From assembly GCA_002401725.1 (NCBI GenBank), contig NVTW01000007.1:46093-87886 (forward strand): a stretch of 41,794 bases of DNA, given 5' to 3'. How positions within the stretch are numbered: the stretch's first letter is position 1; the number at the start of each line of letters is the position of its first letter. The DNA is from Gammaproteobacteria bacterium (GTDB lineage Bacteria; Pseudomonadota; Gammaproteobacteria; Enterobacterales; Alteromonadaceae). A program made the translations under genes and the position numbers. Below, piece after piece: positions 17,081-25,768 of this stretch. The notes beneath the pieces were generated by a model, which saw nothing but the letters and a program-made list of their open reading frames with translations, searched no databases and was not told the origin of the DNA.

Positions 17081-18007
17081 TTAAGTTAACGCTAAACCGG
17101 CTAAAAAATTTAAACTAGGGGCAAAAAATGCGGCACCTGTTTCGGCTTGAGTAAATTCTAGTAGATGATCATAATTACCATCATCATCACCAAAAATCAT
17201 ACTGCGCAGTATTAATTCAAAGTTTTTTGGCGTATTACAATAAGAAACAAAAAATAGCCCCTGCATTTTCATTTCACCATAAGGCATACTTTGTCTTAAT
17301 ATTTCAATGATATTACCGTCTTCGTCTTTTAAATTAGCGCGTTTGGTGTGCGCGGTAGGCAGTTTTTTGTCATCATCAAATTCAATATTTTCAAATTTAG
17401 TGCGACCAAAAATTTCTTCTTGAGAATCTTGCTCTATCGCATTCCATAAATTCAAATTATGACGGTAGCGTTGAATATGCAAATAACTGCCACCGGCAAA
17501 ATTATTGTCATCCTGCTGATTTATTAAGGCAATTTCGCGACGATGAAAGCCTTTCGGGTTTTCAGTGCCGTCGACAAAACCGGTTAGATCTCGTCCGTCT
17601 AAATAACGAAAACCATGTACTTGCTCGACGAGTTCCACACTATCACCTAATAATTGGCACACTTTATCGCTAACAATGTAATTAACATCAGCACGATCGC
17701 TACGTATTTCAATATATAAATCATAAGAACTTGCTGGTGCTATTCTATCGTCACAGGTTATGGCTGGAAAAGGCGCTAAATGTTTTGGTTTGCCTTCAGG
17801 ACAAAACTCATCCCAGTAATTAGCACCAATGGCAATAACGCCCGATAAATTAGCTTCGGAGTACTGATCGGCATAATCATCCAATAACGCAGGTAAGCGT
17901 GATAATGCTTGGCGGATAAAGGAATTTTTATCATCTAAGGCATTAAATAATAAATAATAGCCGTGTAAGCTAGGTTCAGCGCAAATACCAAATTGTTCTC
18001 GTGCCAT
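17081..18007 (-). CDS. DyP-type heme peroxidase (YfeX-like)
   Basis: 308 residues without a signal or Tat leader, so cytoplasmic. The GxxDG motif is present as GFVDGTENPKG near residue 143, with the distal catalytic Asp. The proximal heme His is His220 in LPTAHTKR, and the conserved distal Arg lies in EILRQSMPYG. These fit the short proteobacterial DyP/YfeX group, which use H2O2 to oxidise porphyrins or dyes; the natural substrate is uncertain. No encapsulin gene is nearby. It stands alone between argR and the glnK-amtB operon, and the amtB terminator lies just upstream. Confidence 0.93.
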   Translation of the reverse strand: MAREQFGICAEPSLHGYYLLFNALDDKNSFIRQALSRLPALLDDYADQYSEANLSGVIAIGANYWDEFCPEGKPKHLAPFPAITCDDRIAPASSYDLYIEIRSDRADVNYIVSDKVCQLLGDSVELVEQVHGFRYLDGRDLTGFVDGTENPKGFHRREIALINQQDDNNFAGGSYLHIQRYRHNLNLWNAIEQDSQEEIFGRTKFENIEFDDDKKLPTAHTKRANLKDEDGNIIEILRQSMPYGEMKMQGLFFVSYCNTPKNFELILRSMIFGDDDGNYDHLLEFTQAETGAAFFAPSLNFLAGLALT

Positions 18008-18050
18008 GAATTACTCTGTAAACTTGTTGATTATTCATTAATTTTACACA

Positions 18051-18078
18051 AAAAAAGCAGCTTTGCGCTGCTTTTTTT
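18051..18078 (-). terminator. Rho-independent terminator of glnK-amtB
   Basis: Stem (A)nGCAGC/GCTGC(T)n with a 5-nt loop TTTGC, flanked by A- and T-runs, 21 bp beyond the amtB stop on the minus strand. Confidence 0.92.
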
Positions 18079-18098
18079 ATAATTTATCAATTTAATAA

Positions 18099-19334
18099 TT
18101 AACGAACAAACTCAGGGTAAGCCTCTATGCCACAGTCTGACATATCAACACCGTTATATTCCTCTTCTTCGCTAACACGAATGCCCATGGTTTTCTTTAA
18201 AATGGCCCAAACAATAAAGCTGGCAACAAATACCCAACCAAAGATAACAGCTGCACCGTATAACTGCGAACTAAAGTGAGTTTCAATATTTGTAAATGGC
18301 ACTACCATTACACCGAACAAACCGACTACACCGTGAACCGATAAAGCACCGACAGGATCATCAATTTTTATTTTATCAAAGCCGATTATCGACAGAATTA
18401 CAATGACGCCTGCAACGGCGCCAATTAATGTGGCAGCCAATGGTGATGGTGATAACGGATCAGCAGTAATTGCAACTAAGCCCGCTAATGCACCATTTAA
18501 AATCATCGTTAAATCAGCTTTACCCCAGACAATTTTATTAAATAATAATGCAGCGACTGCACCTGCGGCGGCTGAAGCATTGGTGTTTAAGAATATTTTA
18601 CCTACAGCGGTAGCATTAGCAGCATCAGAGAGCATTAATTGTGAACCACCGTTAAAGCCAAACCAACCCATCCATAAAATGAACGTACCTAACGTTGCCA
18701 TGGGCATATTAGCACCAGGAATAGGATGAACTTCGCCATTTTTACCGTATTTACCCTGACGAGCACCCAGCAATAATACGCCTGCTAACGCGGCGGCTGC
18801 ACCGGCTAAATGGACAATACCCGAACCAGCAAAATCACTAAAACCTGCTTTAGATAAAAAACCGCCGCCCCAAGTCCAATAACCTTCTAACGGGTAAATA
18901 AAACCAGTTAACACTACTGAAAATGCTAAAAATGCCCATAATTTCATCCGTTCAACCACGGCACCAGAAACAATCGACATTGCTGTTGCCACAAACACTA
19001 CTTGGAAAAAGAAATCAGACTCTAAAGAATGATCGGCATCACTTGCTTGGCTGCCAATTAATCCGGCAATGCTTGGGATAATACCGCCGGCGGTATTATC
19101 AACATACATAATGTTATAACCCACTAATAAAAATACCACGCAGGCTATTGCATAAAGGGCAATATTTTTGGTGAGTATTTCAGTGGTATTTTTAGAACGC
19201 ACTAAACCGGCTTCTAACATCGCAAAGCCTGCTGCCATCCACATCACCAATGCGCCAGAAATTAAAAAATAAAAGGTATCTAAGGCGAACCGTAATTCGG
19301 TTACTGAACTTGATACTTTTGCTAAATCTTCCAT
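18099..19334 (-). CDS. amtB: Ammonium transporter
   Basis: 411 residues, about eleven membrane helices, Amt family. It passes ammonium through a trimeric channel with a paired-histidine pore. One His lies in GIVHLAGAAAALAG and the other in ALSVHGVVGLFG. The Amt signature-type segment MATLGTFILWMGWFGFNGG is present. No cleaved signal peptide is obvious. It follows glnK by 17 bp, so GlnK can block the channel when nitrogen is sufficient. Transcription comes from the sigma-54-like promoter before glnK. Confidence 0.97.
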   Translation of the reverse strand: MEDLAKVSSSVTELRFALDTFYFLISGALVMWMAAGFAMLEAGLVRSKNTTEILTKNIALYAIACVVFLLVGYNIMYVDNTAGGIIPSIAGLIGSQASDADHSLESDFFFQVVFVATAMSIVSGAVVERMKLWAFLAFSVVLTGFIYPLEGYWTWGGGFLSKAGFSDFAGSGIVHLAGAAAALAGVLLLGARQGKYGKNGEVHPIPGANMPMATLGTFILWMGWFGFNGGSQLMLSDAANATAVGKIFLNTNASAAAGAVAALLFNKIVWGKADLTMILNGALAGLVAITADPLSPSPLAATLIGAVAGVIVILSIIGFDKIKIDDPVGALSVHGVVGLFGVMVVPFTNIETHFSSQLYGAAVIFGWVFVASFIVWAILKKTMGIRVSEEEEYNGVDMSDCGIEAYPEFVR

Positions 19335-19351
19335 CTTACACCTCTTTAAAA

Positions 19352-19708
<357 letters not shown>

Positions 19709-19724
19709 TTATTGTGTATTGTTA

Positions 19725-19740
19725 TTCAAAGCTTGTGCCA
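19725..19740 (-). promoter_or_regulatory. Sigma-54-like promoter for glnK-amtB
   Basis: On the minus strand it reads TGGCACAAGCTTTGAA, matching the consensus TGGCAC-N5-TTGCA except that the -12 GC is GA. It is placed about 35 bp upstream of the glnK start. Confidence 0.75.
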
Positions 19741-19801
19741 TTAAAAAATAGCTAATATTTACATGTAATTAGAGAGATTAATGTTTAATGTTTGATTTTT
19801 A

Positions 19802-19818
19802 TGCACCAGTTTTGTGCA
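19802..19818. promoter_or_regulatory. NtrC-like enhancer site
   Basis: TGCACCAGTTTTGTGCA is an interrupted palindrome very close to the NtrC consensus TGCACCAN4TGGTGCA (lacking one G). It lies about 70 bp upstream of the sigma-54-like promoter, a usual enhancer distance. Confidence 0.7.
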
Positions 19819-20001
19819 TTGTTAATTAAGGTTAGCAACTTAGTAGTGCAATAGTTGATTAGTTCAGATGTGTTCGAAAATTATACTGATAAGTAAAAAT
19901 TACTACTTTTTAGTGCTATTAATGTAAAAAAAGCTTAATAAAGCAGCGTTTTAATAGTAAGTTAAGGGGATAAAGAGTATTCACTTAAAGGAATGTAAAC
20001 C

Positions 20002-21786
20002 TTGAAAAAAACTGATACCTCTACCTACAAGCATTTTTTAAAAGTAGTTGACTGCCAACAAGCTTGTCCAGCACATACTCCGGTTCCTGAATATATCCGT
20101 TTAATTGCGGAAAAACGTTATACCGATGCTTATATGCTCAATTGGGAATCAAATGTATTTCCCGGCATATTAGGCCGTGTTTGCGATAGGCCGTGCGAGC
20201 CAGCATGTCGACGCTCTCGTGTTGAAGATCAGCCAGTGGCTATTTGTCGACTAAAAAGAGTTGCTGCTGATAACAAGGAAGACATCAGTGCCTATTTACC
20301 AGTAGTACCCACGACAAAAAATGGTAAACGCATTGCTTTGATCGGCGCAGGCCCCGCTTCTTTAACCGTAGCCAGAGATTTATTACCCTTGGGGTATGAG
20401 GTGGTGTTGTTTGAACGCGACAGTAAAGCGGGCGGTATGATGCGTAGCCAAATACCTGCATTTCGTTTACCTGAAACGGTGTTAGATGAAGAGCTTAACT
20501 ACATTATTAATATGGGGCTTGAATGTCATTTTGGTGAAGAAATTGCCAGTTTAGATCAGTTATTACAGAGTAATTTTGATGCGATTTTTGTCGGTACTGG
20601 TGCACCCAATGGGCGTTGGTTAAAAATACCGGGTCATGAGCAAGTGGGCGAGCAGGTAGAAACGGGCATTAATTGGTTATCTAATGTCACCTTTGCACAC
20701 ATCGACTCAGCGCCTAAACGAGTAGTGGTGTTAGGTGGCGGTAATACCGCGATGGATTGCTGCCGTACCGCAAAAAGATTAGGTGCCGTTGACGTTAAAG
20801 TACTGGTGCGCTCAAACTTTGAAGCAATGAAAGCTTCCCCTTGGGAAAAAGCCGATGCGGCTGCAGAGGGTATTGAAATAATGCCTAATTACACGCCGTT
20901 AGAGTATGTTTTTAAAGATGAAAAATTTATTGGGGTGAAATTTGAAAAAGTTAAATCTGTTTATGATAAATCAGGACGCCGTAGTTTAAAAGCTACCGGT
21001 AAAACATTGCTAGTCGAGTGTGATTTAGTGTTGGTTGCGGTTGGTCAAGATACTGCATTTCCGTGGATTGAACGCGATATCGGGCTTAAATTTAATGAAT
21101 GGCAGCAACCTGTCGTTAATGAAACCTCATTACAATCGAGTGTAGATAATGTATTTTTTGGTGGTGATGCTGCCTTTGGTCCTAAAAATATTATAACGGC
21201 AGTTGCTAATGGTCATCAAGCGGCTATTTCGATGGATTTGTTTTGCAGTAATAAAGATGCGTTGAGTGATCGTCCTGACACACAGTTTAATTTAGTCAGT
21301 CAAAAAATGGGCATTCATGAATGGAGTTATCAAAGTGGTATTGATCACCAAAAACGCAATTTAGTTCCACATATCGATTGGGAGCAAGCAGTAAAAGAAT
21401 TGAGCACAGAAGTTGAATTAGGTTTTGATGAAAAACTCGCCCTTGAAGAAGCTCACCGTTGTTTAAATTGTGATGTTCATACGGTGTTCACCGAAAGCAC
21501 TTGTATAGAATGCTCGGCTTGTGAAGATGTTTGTCCGATGGATTGCATAAACTTTGTCGATGCTACTGAAAACTCAACTAAAAGTGATTTAGTGCAGCAA
21601 TTTCATGTGCAAGATATTAATGATGACCAAGATTTATTGGTTTCAGATAAATTAAGAACAGGGCAAATAATGGTAAAAGATGAAGACGTTTGCCTACATT
21701 GCGGGCTTTGTGCGGAGCGCTGCCCAACAGGGGCTTGGGATATGAAAAAACTAGTGATAGAAAATATTGGAGCAACGATAAAATGA
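20002..21786 (+). CDS. GltD-like NAD(P)H/FAD oxidoreductase fused to a 2[4Fe-4S] ferredoxin domain
   Basis: 594 residues from a TTG start; AAAGGAA sits 8-9 bases upstream and no better start is in frame. Order of parts: an N-terminal Cys-rich iron-sulfur domain (DCQQACPAHTPVPEY, then CDRPCEPAC near residues 58-66); an FAD fold with GAGPASLTVARDL near 112-124; an NAD(P) fold with LGGGNTAMDCCRTA near 245-257; then a CLNCD motif near 489 and a ferredoxin with CIECSACEDVCP and CLHCGLCAERCP. A plain glutamate synthase small subunit lacks this ferredoxin tail, and no gltB is adjacent. Its stop overlaps the next start by 4 bp (ATGA). The likely role is electron exchange between NAD(P)H and the 2-oxoacid oxidoreductase subunits encoded next. 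Annotation pipelines may wrongly call it gltD. Confidence 0.85.
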   Translation: MKKTDTSTYKHFLKVVDCQQACPAHTPVPEYIRLIAEKRYTDAYMLNWESNVFPGILGRVCDRPCEPACRRSRVEDQPVAICRLKRVAADNKEDISAYLPVVPTTKNGKRIALIGAGPASLTVARDLLPLGYEVVLFERDSKAGGMMRSQIPAFRLPETVLDEELNYIINMGLECHFGEEIASLDQLLQSNFDAIFVGTGAPNGRWLKIPGHEQVGEQVETGINWLSNVTFAHIDSAPKRVVVLGGGNTAMDCCRTAKRLGAVDVKVLVRSNFEAMKASPWEKADAAAEGIEIMPNYTPLEYVFKDEKFIGVKFEKVKSVYDKSGRRSLKATGKTLLVECDLVLVAVGQDTAFPWIERDIGLKFNEWQQPVVNETSLQSSVDNVFFGGDAAFGPKNIITAVANGHQAAISMDLFCSNKDALSDRPDTQFNLVSQKMGIHEWSYQSGIDHQKRNLVPHIDWEQAVKELSTEVELGFDEKLALEEAHRCLNCDVHTVFTESTCIECSACEDVCPMDCINFVDATENSTKSDLVQQFHVQDINDDQDLLVSDKLRTGQIMVKDEDVCLHCGLCAERCPTGAWDMKKLVIENIGATIK

Positions 21787-23657
21787 ACAAGCATAACGAG
21801 AAATTACTCCACAATAAACCGCTAGCTCCAGCTTGCCAAGCCACTAATGAATTTGTTGTTCGTTTCGCCAACACTAATGGTACCGGCTCAGCCAGTGCTA
21901 ATAATATGTTTGCCAAAGCCATTTTACGCATGGGTATTCCGGTAAGTGCAAAAAATATTTTTCCGTCAAACATTCAAGGTATGCCAACTTGGTACGAAGT
22001 ACGTATTTCGGAAAAAAACTATCTTGGCCGTCGTGGTGGCGATTCAGAATTAGTTGTCGCGATGAACTCGCAAAGTATTGACGATGATATTTTAAGTGTA
22101 AAAACAGGCGGTTACTTACTTTATGATTCAAGCCGCAGTTTAAACGAAAAACAAATTCGTGACGACATTCATTATTTGGGCATTCCTATTTCGGCGATTT
22201 GTTTAAAAGAGTATTCAAATCCTCGGCAACGACAATTATTTAAAAATGTCATTTATGTAGGAGCTTTAGCTGCATTACTCAATATGGATTTCACCATCTT
22301 AAAAGGTTTGGTGCGCGATCAATTTAAAGGGAAGGAAAAGCTTATTACACCAAATATTTACGCCCTTGAGTTAGGATATCAGTACGCAAACCAACAGTTT
22401 ATTTGTCCCTTGCCAATTAAAGTAGAAGCGCGTGATTTATTGAATAATCGTATCATGGTTGATGGCAATACCGGTTCAGGCCTTGGCGCAGTATATGGCG
22501 GAGCTACTGTAGTTGGCTGGTATCCGATAACACCATCAACGTCAGTAGTAGAAAAGTTTGCTAGTTATTGCAACCGCTTACGTATTGATCCGGCTACAGG
22601 TAAAAAGAATTATGCGATAGTGCAGGCAGAAGATGAGCTTGCTGCAATTGGTATGGCCATTGGCGGCGGCTGGAATGGCGCACGTGCTTTTACCGCAACC
22701 AGTGGTCCAGGTGTTTCATTAATGGCTGAATTTTTAGGTTTGGCTTATTTTACTGAAATACCGGTAGTGTTGGTTGATGTACAAAGAGCAGGACCGTCAA
22801 CGGGCATGCCGACACGTACACAACAATCAGATGTACTTTGCTGTGCTTATGCTTCGCATGGCGATACCAAGCAAATATTGCTGTTTCCAGAAAACCCCAC
22901 AGAGTGTTTTGAATTAACTGCACAAGCTTTTGATTTAGCAGATCAATTTCAAACACCGGTGATCATAATGAGCGATTTAGATTTGGGTATGAATGATCAT
23001 TTAACCCCTGAGTTTGCTTGGGATGATAAAAATAAATATCAGTTAGGTAAAGTATTATCAGCACAACAGCTTGATGAATTAGAAGTCTATGGTCGTTATT
23101 TAGATACCGATGGTGATGGGGTTTGTTATCGCACTTTACCAGGTACTCACCCAGATAAAGGTGCCTATTTTAATCGTGGCACGTCACGGAATCACTTTGC
23201 TGGTTACACTGAAAAATCTGCTGAATATGTAGATAACATGGATCGCTTAACCAAAAAATTTATTACGGCCAGTCAATTTGTGCCTAAACCAGTAATCAAA
23301 CAAGGTAAAAAAGTCGCCAAAATTGGACTGATTTATTATGGCACTACCAGTCATGCTATTACTGAAACCATTGATCATTTAAAAGATCACGGTTTATCGG
23401 CAGATACTTTGCGTATTAAAGCTTTTCCTTTTAATGAACAGCTTGAACAATTTATTGATGCTCATCAACAAGTGTTTTTGATTGAGCAAAACCGTGATGC
23501 GCAGATGAAAAGTATTATTGTTAATGAATGCCAGATAGATCCTAATAAGATCAATGCAGTACTACACTTTAATGGTTTACCGATCACCAGTCGCTTTATT
23601 GAACAACAAATTTTAGCTTGTTTAGCAACTCAATCTGCAAATAAACAAGCCAGTTAA
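21783..23657 (+). CDS. 2-oxoacid:acceptor oxidoreductase, fused gamma-alpha subunit
   Basis: 624 residues from the ATG at 21783, which overlaps the previous stop; the track's earlier start lies deep inside the upstream gene. Residues ~15-200 form the gamma domain (FANTNGTGSASANNMFAKAI, WYEVRISEKNYLGRRGG). Residues ~220-620 form the alpha part, with VGWYPITPSTSVVEKF, TSGPGVSLMAEF and the RAGPSTGMPTRTQQSD motif. This layout is that of KorA-type 2-oxoglutarate/2-oxoacid:ferredoxin oxidoreductase subunits, which with the beta subunit convert a 2-oxoacid plus CoA to acyl-CoA, CO2 and reduced carrier. Which 2-oxoacid is used cannot be told from the sequence. Confidence 0.88.
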   Translation: MNKHNEKLLHNKPLAPACQATNEFVVRFANTNGTGSASANNMFAKAILRMGIPVSAKNIFPSNIQGMPTWYEVRISEKNYLGRRGGDSELVVAMNSQSIDDDILSVKTGGYLLYDSSRSLNEKQIRDDIHYLGIPISAICLKEYSNPRQRQLFKNVIYVGALAALLNMDFTILKGLVRDQFKGKEKLITPNIYALELGYQYANQQFICPLPIKVEARDLLNNRIMVDGNTGSGLGAVYGGATVVGWYPITPSTSVVEKFASYCNRLRIDPATGKKNYAIVQAEDELAAIGMAIGGGWNGARAFTATSGPGVSLMAEFLGLAYFTEIPVVLVDVQRAGPSTGMPTRTQQSDVLCCAYASHGDTKQILLFPENPTECFELTAQAFDLADQFQTPVIIMSDLDLGMNDHLTPEFAWDDKNKYQLGKVLSAQQLDELEVYGRYLDTDGDGVCYRTLPGTHPDKGAYFNRGTSRNHFAGYTEKSAEYVDNMDRLTKKFITASQFVPKPVIKQGKKVAKIGLIYYGTTSHAITETIDHLKDHGLSADTLRIKAFPFNEQLEQFIDAHQQVFLIEQNRDAQMKSIIVNECQIDPNKINAVLHFNGLPITSRFIEQQILACLATQSANKQAS

Positions 23658-23682
23658 CTAAGCAGGAAGAAGAGTAAATATT

Positions 23683-24735
23683 ATGAGTTTTGTAAAATCT
23701 AAATTTCATCATCCGCGCTTAAAAGTTAACGATTTAGGCTTAACCTATCGTGATTATGAAGGTGCTTTATCAACCTTATGTGCGGGGTGTGGACATGACG
23801 CTATTACCTCGGCATTGATCCAAGCGTGTTATGAATTATCAATCTCCCCGCATAAAGTGGCGAAAATGTCGGGTATAGGTTGTTCGTCAAAGGCACCTAA
23901 TTATTTTATGAATAAAGCGCACGGTTTTAATTCTGTTCATGGGCGTATGCCCTCAGTTACTACTGGCGCAAATATGGCCAACCAAGACTTACTTTATTTA
24001 GCGATGTCGGGAGATGGTGATAGTGCCTCAATTGGTTTTGGCCAGTTTGCTCACGTAGTGCGTCGCCAACTTAATATGGTTTATATTGTCGCTAATAATG
24101 GTGTTTATGGTTTAACCAAAGGACAATTAGCGGCAACGGCAGACAAAGGCGTAAAAAACAAAGCAGGTGAATTAAGTCTATTTAAAGATATCGATTTATG
24201 CATAATGGCATTACAACTGGGTGCTAGTTTTGTCGCCCGTAGTTTTTCAGGTGATAAAAAACAATTAATTCCTCTGTTAAAAGCTGCGATGAGTCATCAA
24301 GGTTTTGCTTTTATTGATATTATTTCACCTTGCGTTACTTTTAATAATCATCCCGATTCAACGCGTTCTTATGATTATGTGCATGATCATATTACTACTG
24401 GCGCAGTGGCTGATTTTGTTCCTATTAAAACTGACATTACCACTGATTGTAATGAAGGTGATTGCGAAGATATTTGCTTACACGATGGTTCAATTATGCG
24501 TATTCACAAACTTGATAAAAATTATGATACCCATAATGCCAGTAATGCCATTATTGATATTGAAGCACATAAGAAAAAAGGTGAAATATTAACCGGTTTA
24601 CTGCATTTAAAACCAACAGTGAGTCATTTTCATGAAATCAACAATACTTGTGATATACCTTTAAATCGACTTGAACAAGAAGTGTTATGCCCTGGTTCTC
24701 GTATTTTAGCGGGTATTAATGATAGTTTTAGGTAA
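23683..24735 (+). CDS. 2-oxoacid:acceptor oxidoreductase, beta (TPP-binding) subunit
   Basis: 350 residues, the KorB-like partner of the preceding gene (25 bp gap). LCAGCGHDAI carries cysteines 33 and 36, which with a later Cys would hold a [4Fe-4S] cluster. The thiamine-diphosphate site GDGDSASIGFGQF lies near 109-121, followed by VANNGVYGLTKGQ. The segment CSSKAPNYF is also typical. The last ~100 residues (from about HDHITTG on) include an unusual acidic CNEGDCEDICLHDG stretch with three cysteines. The gene ends at a hairpin terminator. Confidence 0.9.
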   Translation: MSFVKSKFHHPRLKVNDLGLTYRDYEGALSTLCAGCGHDAITSALIQACYELSISPHKVAKMSGIGCSSKAPNYFMNKAHGFNSVHGRMPSVTTGANMANQDLLYLAMSGDGDSASIGFGQFAHVVRRQLNMVYIVANNGVYGLTKGQLAATADKGVKNKAGELSLFKDIDLCIMALQLGASFVARSFSGDKKQLIPLLKAAMSHQGFAFIDIISPCVTFNNHPDSTRSYDYVHDHITTGAVADFVPIKTDITTDCNEGDCEDICLHDGSIMRIHKLDKNYDTHNASNAIIDIEAHKKKGEILTGLLHLKPTVSHFHEINNTCDIPLNRLEQEVLCPGSRILAGINDSFR

Positions 24736-24776
24736 AGTTTTAGATGATTTTATAATAGATATAATTATTAAATAAT

Positions 24777-24801
24777 AAAAGCAGATCATCGATCCGCTTT
24801 T
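24777..24801 (+). terminator. Terminator after the 2-oxoacid oxidoreductase operon
   Basis: AAAAGCAGATC/GATCCGCTTTT stem with one mismatch and a 3-nt loop, A- and T-flanked. It can also end the convergent PEP-CTERM gene. Confidence 0.8.
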
Positions 24802-24814
24802 GCATTTAATACGA

Positions 24815-25489
24815 TTACTTAGTGTTTTGTAACCTAGCTATTAGTGATCTGCGAGAAAGTATTCCTAACCCTAAAACAAAAATGATCAATGTACTAGGTT
24901 CTGGTACTGCCGCTGTTTTACTCTGATCAATAATACTACCGCTAGCATTTAAGGCAATAAAATCTGAAGCCGCTAATCCTTGCGATTGAAAAAATTCACC
25001 TGTGCTGTTAGCATTAATTGCATTACCACTTGGCTGTGATCGTATTAACCAAAAGAAATTAACGTACAAGTCATTACCAAATAGCGAAGAAAATGATCCC
25101 AATGCCGTTGTGACTATATCTCCACCCCATAACTGTAATATATTGTTACCACTATCCCAACTTTGCGCACTAAATTGTGATGCTGTCCATACCCCTATTC
25201 TGGTGGTAGATGCCCAAGTAGTTCCTGTACTGCTATTTGAAACCCCAAACGCATAAATAGCGAAATTTTGATCTGCCGTTAAAATACTGAGTTGATATTC
25301 TATTTCTCCACCTAGTGTAGCAACTTCGGTAATATCAACTATATTATTTACACCATTAAGAAGCACATTTGAGGTGATCAGTATTGCATTGCTATTAAAG
25401 CTAATAGTAAAAAGTAATAGTAAAATTGCTGAAATTTTCACGTTTAAAAATTTTTTCATCGTTATTTTTGTCATTGTCATTTTTGTCAT
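24815..25489 (-). CDS. PEP-CTERM sorted exported protein
   Basis: Up to 224 residues. N-terminal signal peptide, then a ~165-residue domain of unknown function rich in Ser, Thr, Asn and Gly. The C-terminus has the full PEP-CTERM tripartite signal: VPEPSTL, a short hydrophobic helix (IIFVLGLGIL), and basic SRRSLIARLQ. Such proteins are processed by an exosortase (EpsH/XrtA type) and are linked to extracellular polysaccharide or biofilm; no exosortase is in the window. The start is uncertain: the ORF begins with a 15-bp tandem repeat encoding TKMTM-TKITM, and the inner ATG at 25459 (MKKFLNVK) gives a more usual signal peptide. Convergent with the korB-like gene. Confidence 0.85.
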   Translation of the reverse strand: MTKMTMTKITMKKFLNVKISAILLLLFTISFNSNAILITSNVLLNGVNNIVDITEVATLGGEIEYQLSILTADQNFAIYAFGVSNSSTGTTWASTTRIGVWTASQFSAQSWDSGNNILQLWGGDIVTTALGSFSSLFGNDLYVNFFWLIRSQPSGNAINANSTGEFFQSQGLAASDFIALNASGSIIDQSKTAAVPEPSTLIIFVLGLGILSRRSLIARLQNTK

Positions 25490-25701
25490 TGTGTTAGTAC
25501 CCTAAGATTCATGGATAGAGAAACTCTATTGAGCATAAATTGTACCGATAGTTGTTTTTTCTTGTTTTTCATGCGCTTAGGTTTCTTGAATATTTATCAA
25601 TAAGGTAAAGTGTAAAAAATATCGACAGTAAAAGTAGCTGTGAACAATATGGTATGGTTCTGAGGTATCCCATTAAAGGAAGTGAATTATAAAAAACAGA
25701 C

Positions 25702-25737
25702 AAAAAATGCCGTTTATTTAAAATTAAACGGCATTTT
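25702..25737 (-). terminator. Rho-independent terminator of the MCP gene
   Basis: Stem AAAATGCCGTTTA/TAAACGGCATTTT (13 bp) with an 8-nt loop; on the minus strand it is followed by T6. It lies 31 bp past the MCP stop. Confidence 0.9.
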
Positions 25738-25768
25738 AGTGTTTAAGGGAAGTATAAAAGAGAGCGTG

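Noticed and set aside
17081-18007. DyP peroxidase as encapsulin cargo
   Set aside because: No encapsulin shell gene is nearby and the protein ends without an obvious cargo-loading tail.
21690-21782. Longer N-terminus of the KorA-like protein
   Set aside because: It lies within the ferredoxin coding region of the upstream gene; the overlapping ATGA start at 21783 is typical translational coupling.
20002-21786. Glutamate synthase small subunit (gltD)
   Set aside because: The fold is GltD-like, but a ferredoxin domain follows it, no gltB is adjacent, and the gene overlaps a KorA-like gene, so an electron-transfer subunit is the better call.
24305-24592. 95-aa Leu/Ile-rich ORF inside the korB-like gene
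   Set aside because: It is an out-of-frame shadow whose composition reflects the AT-rich frame shift, not a membrane protein.
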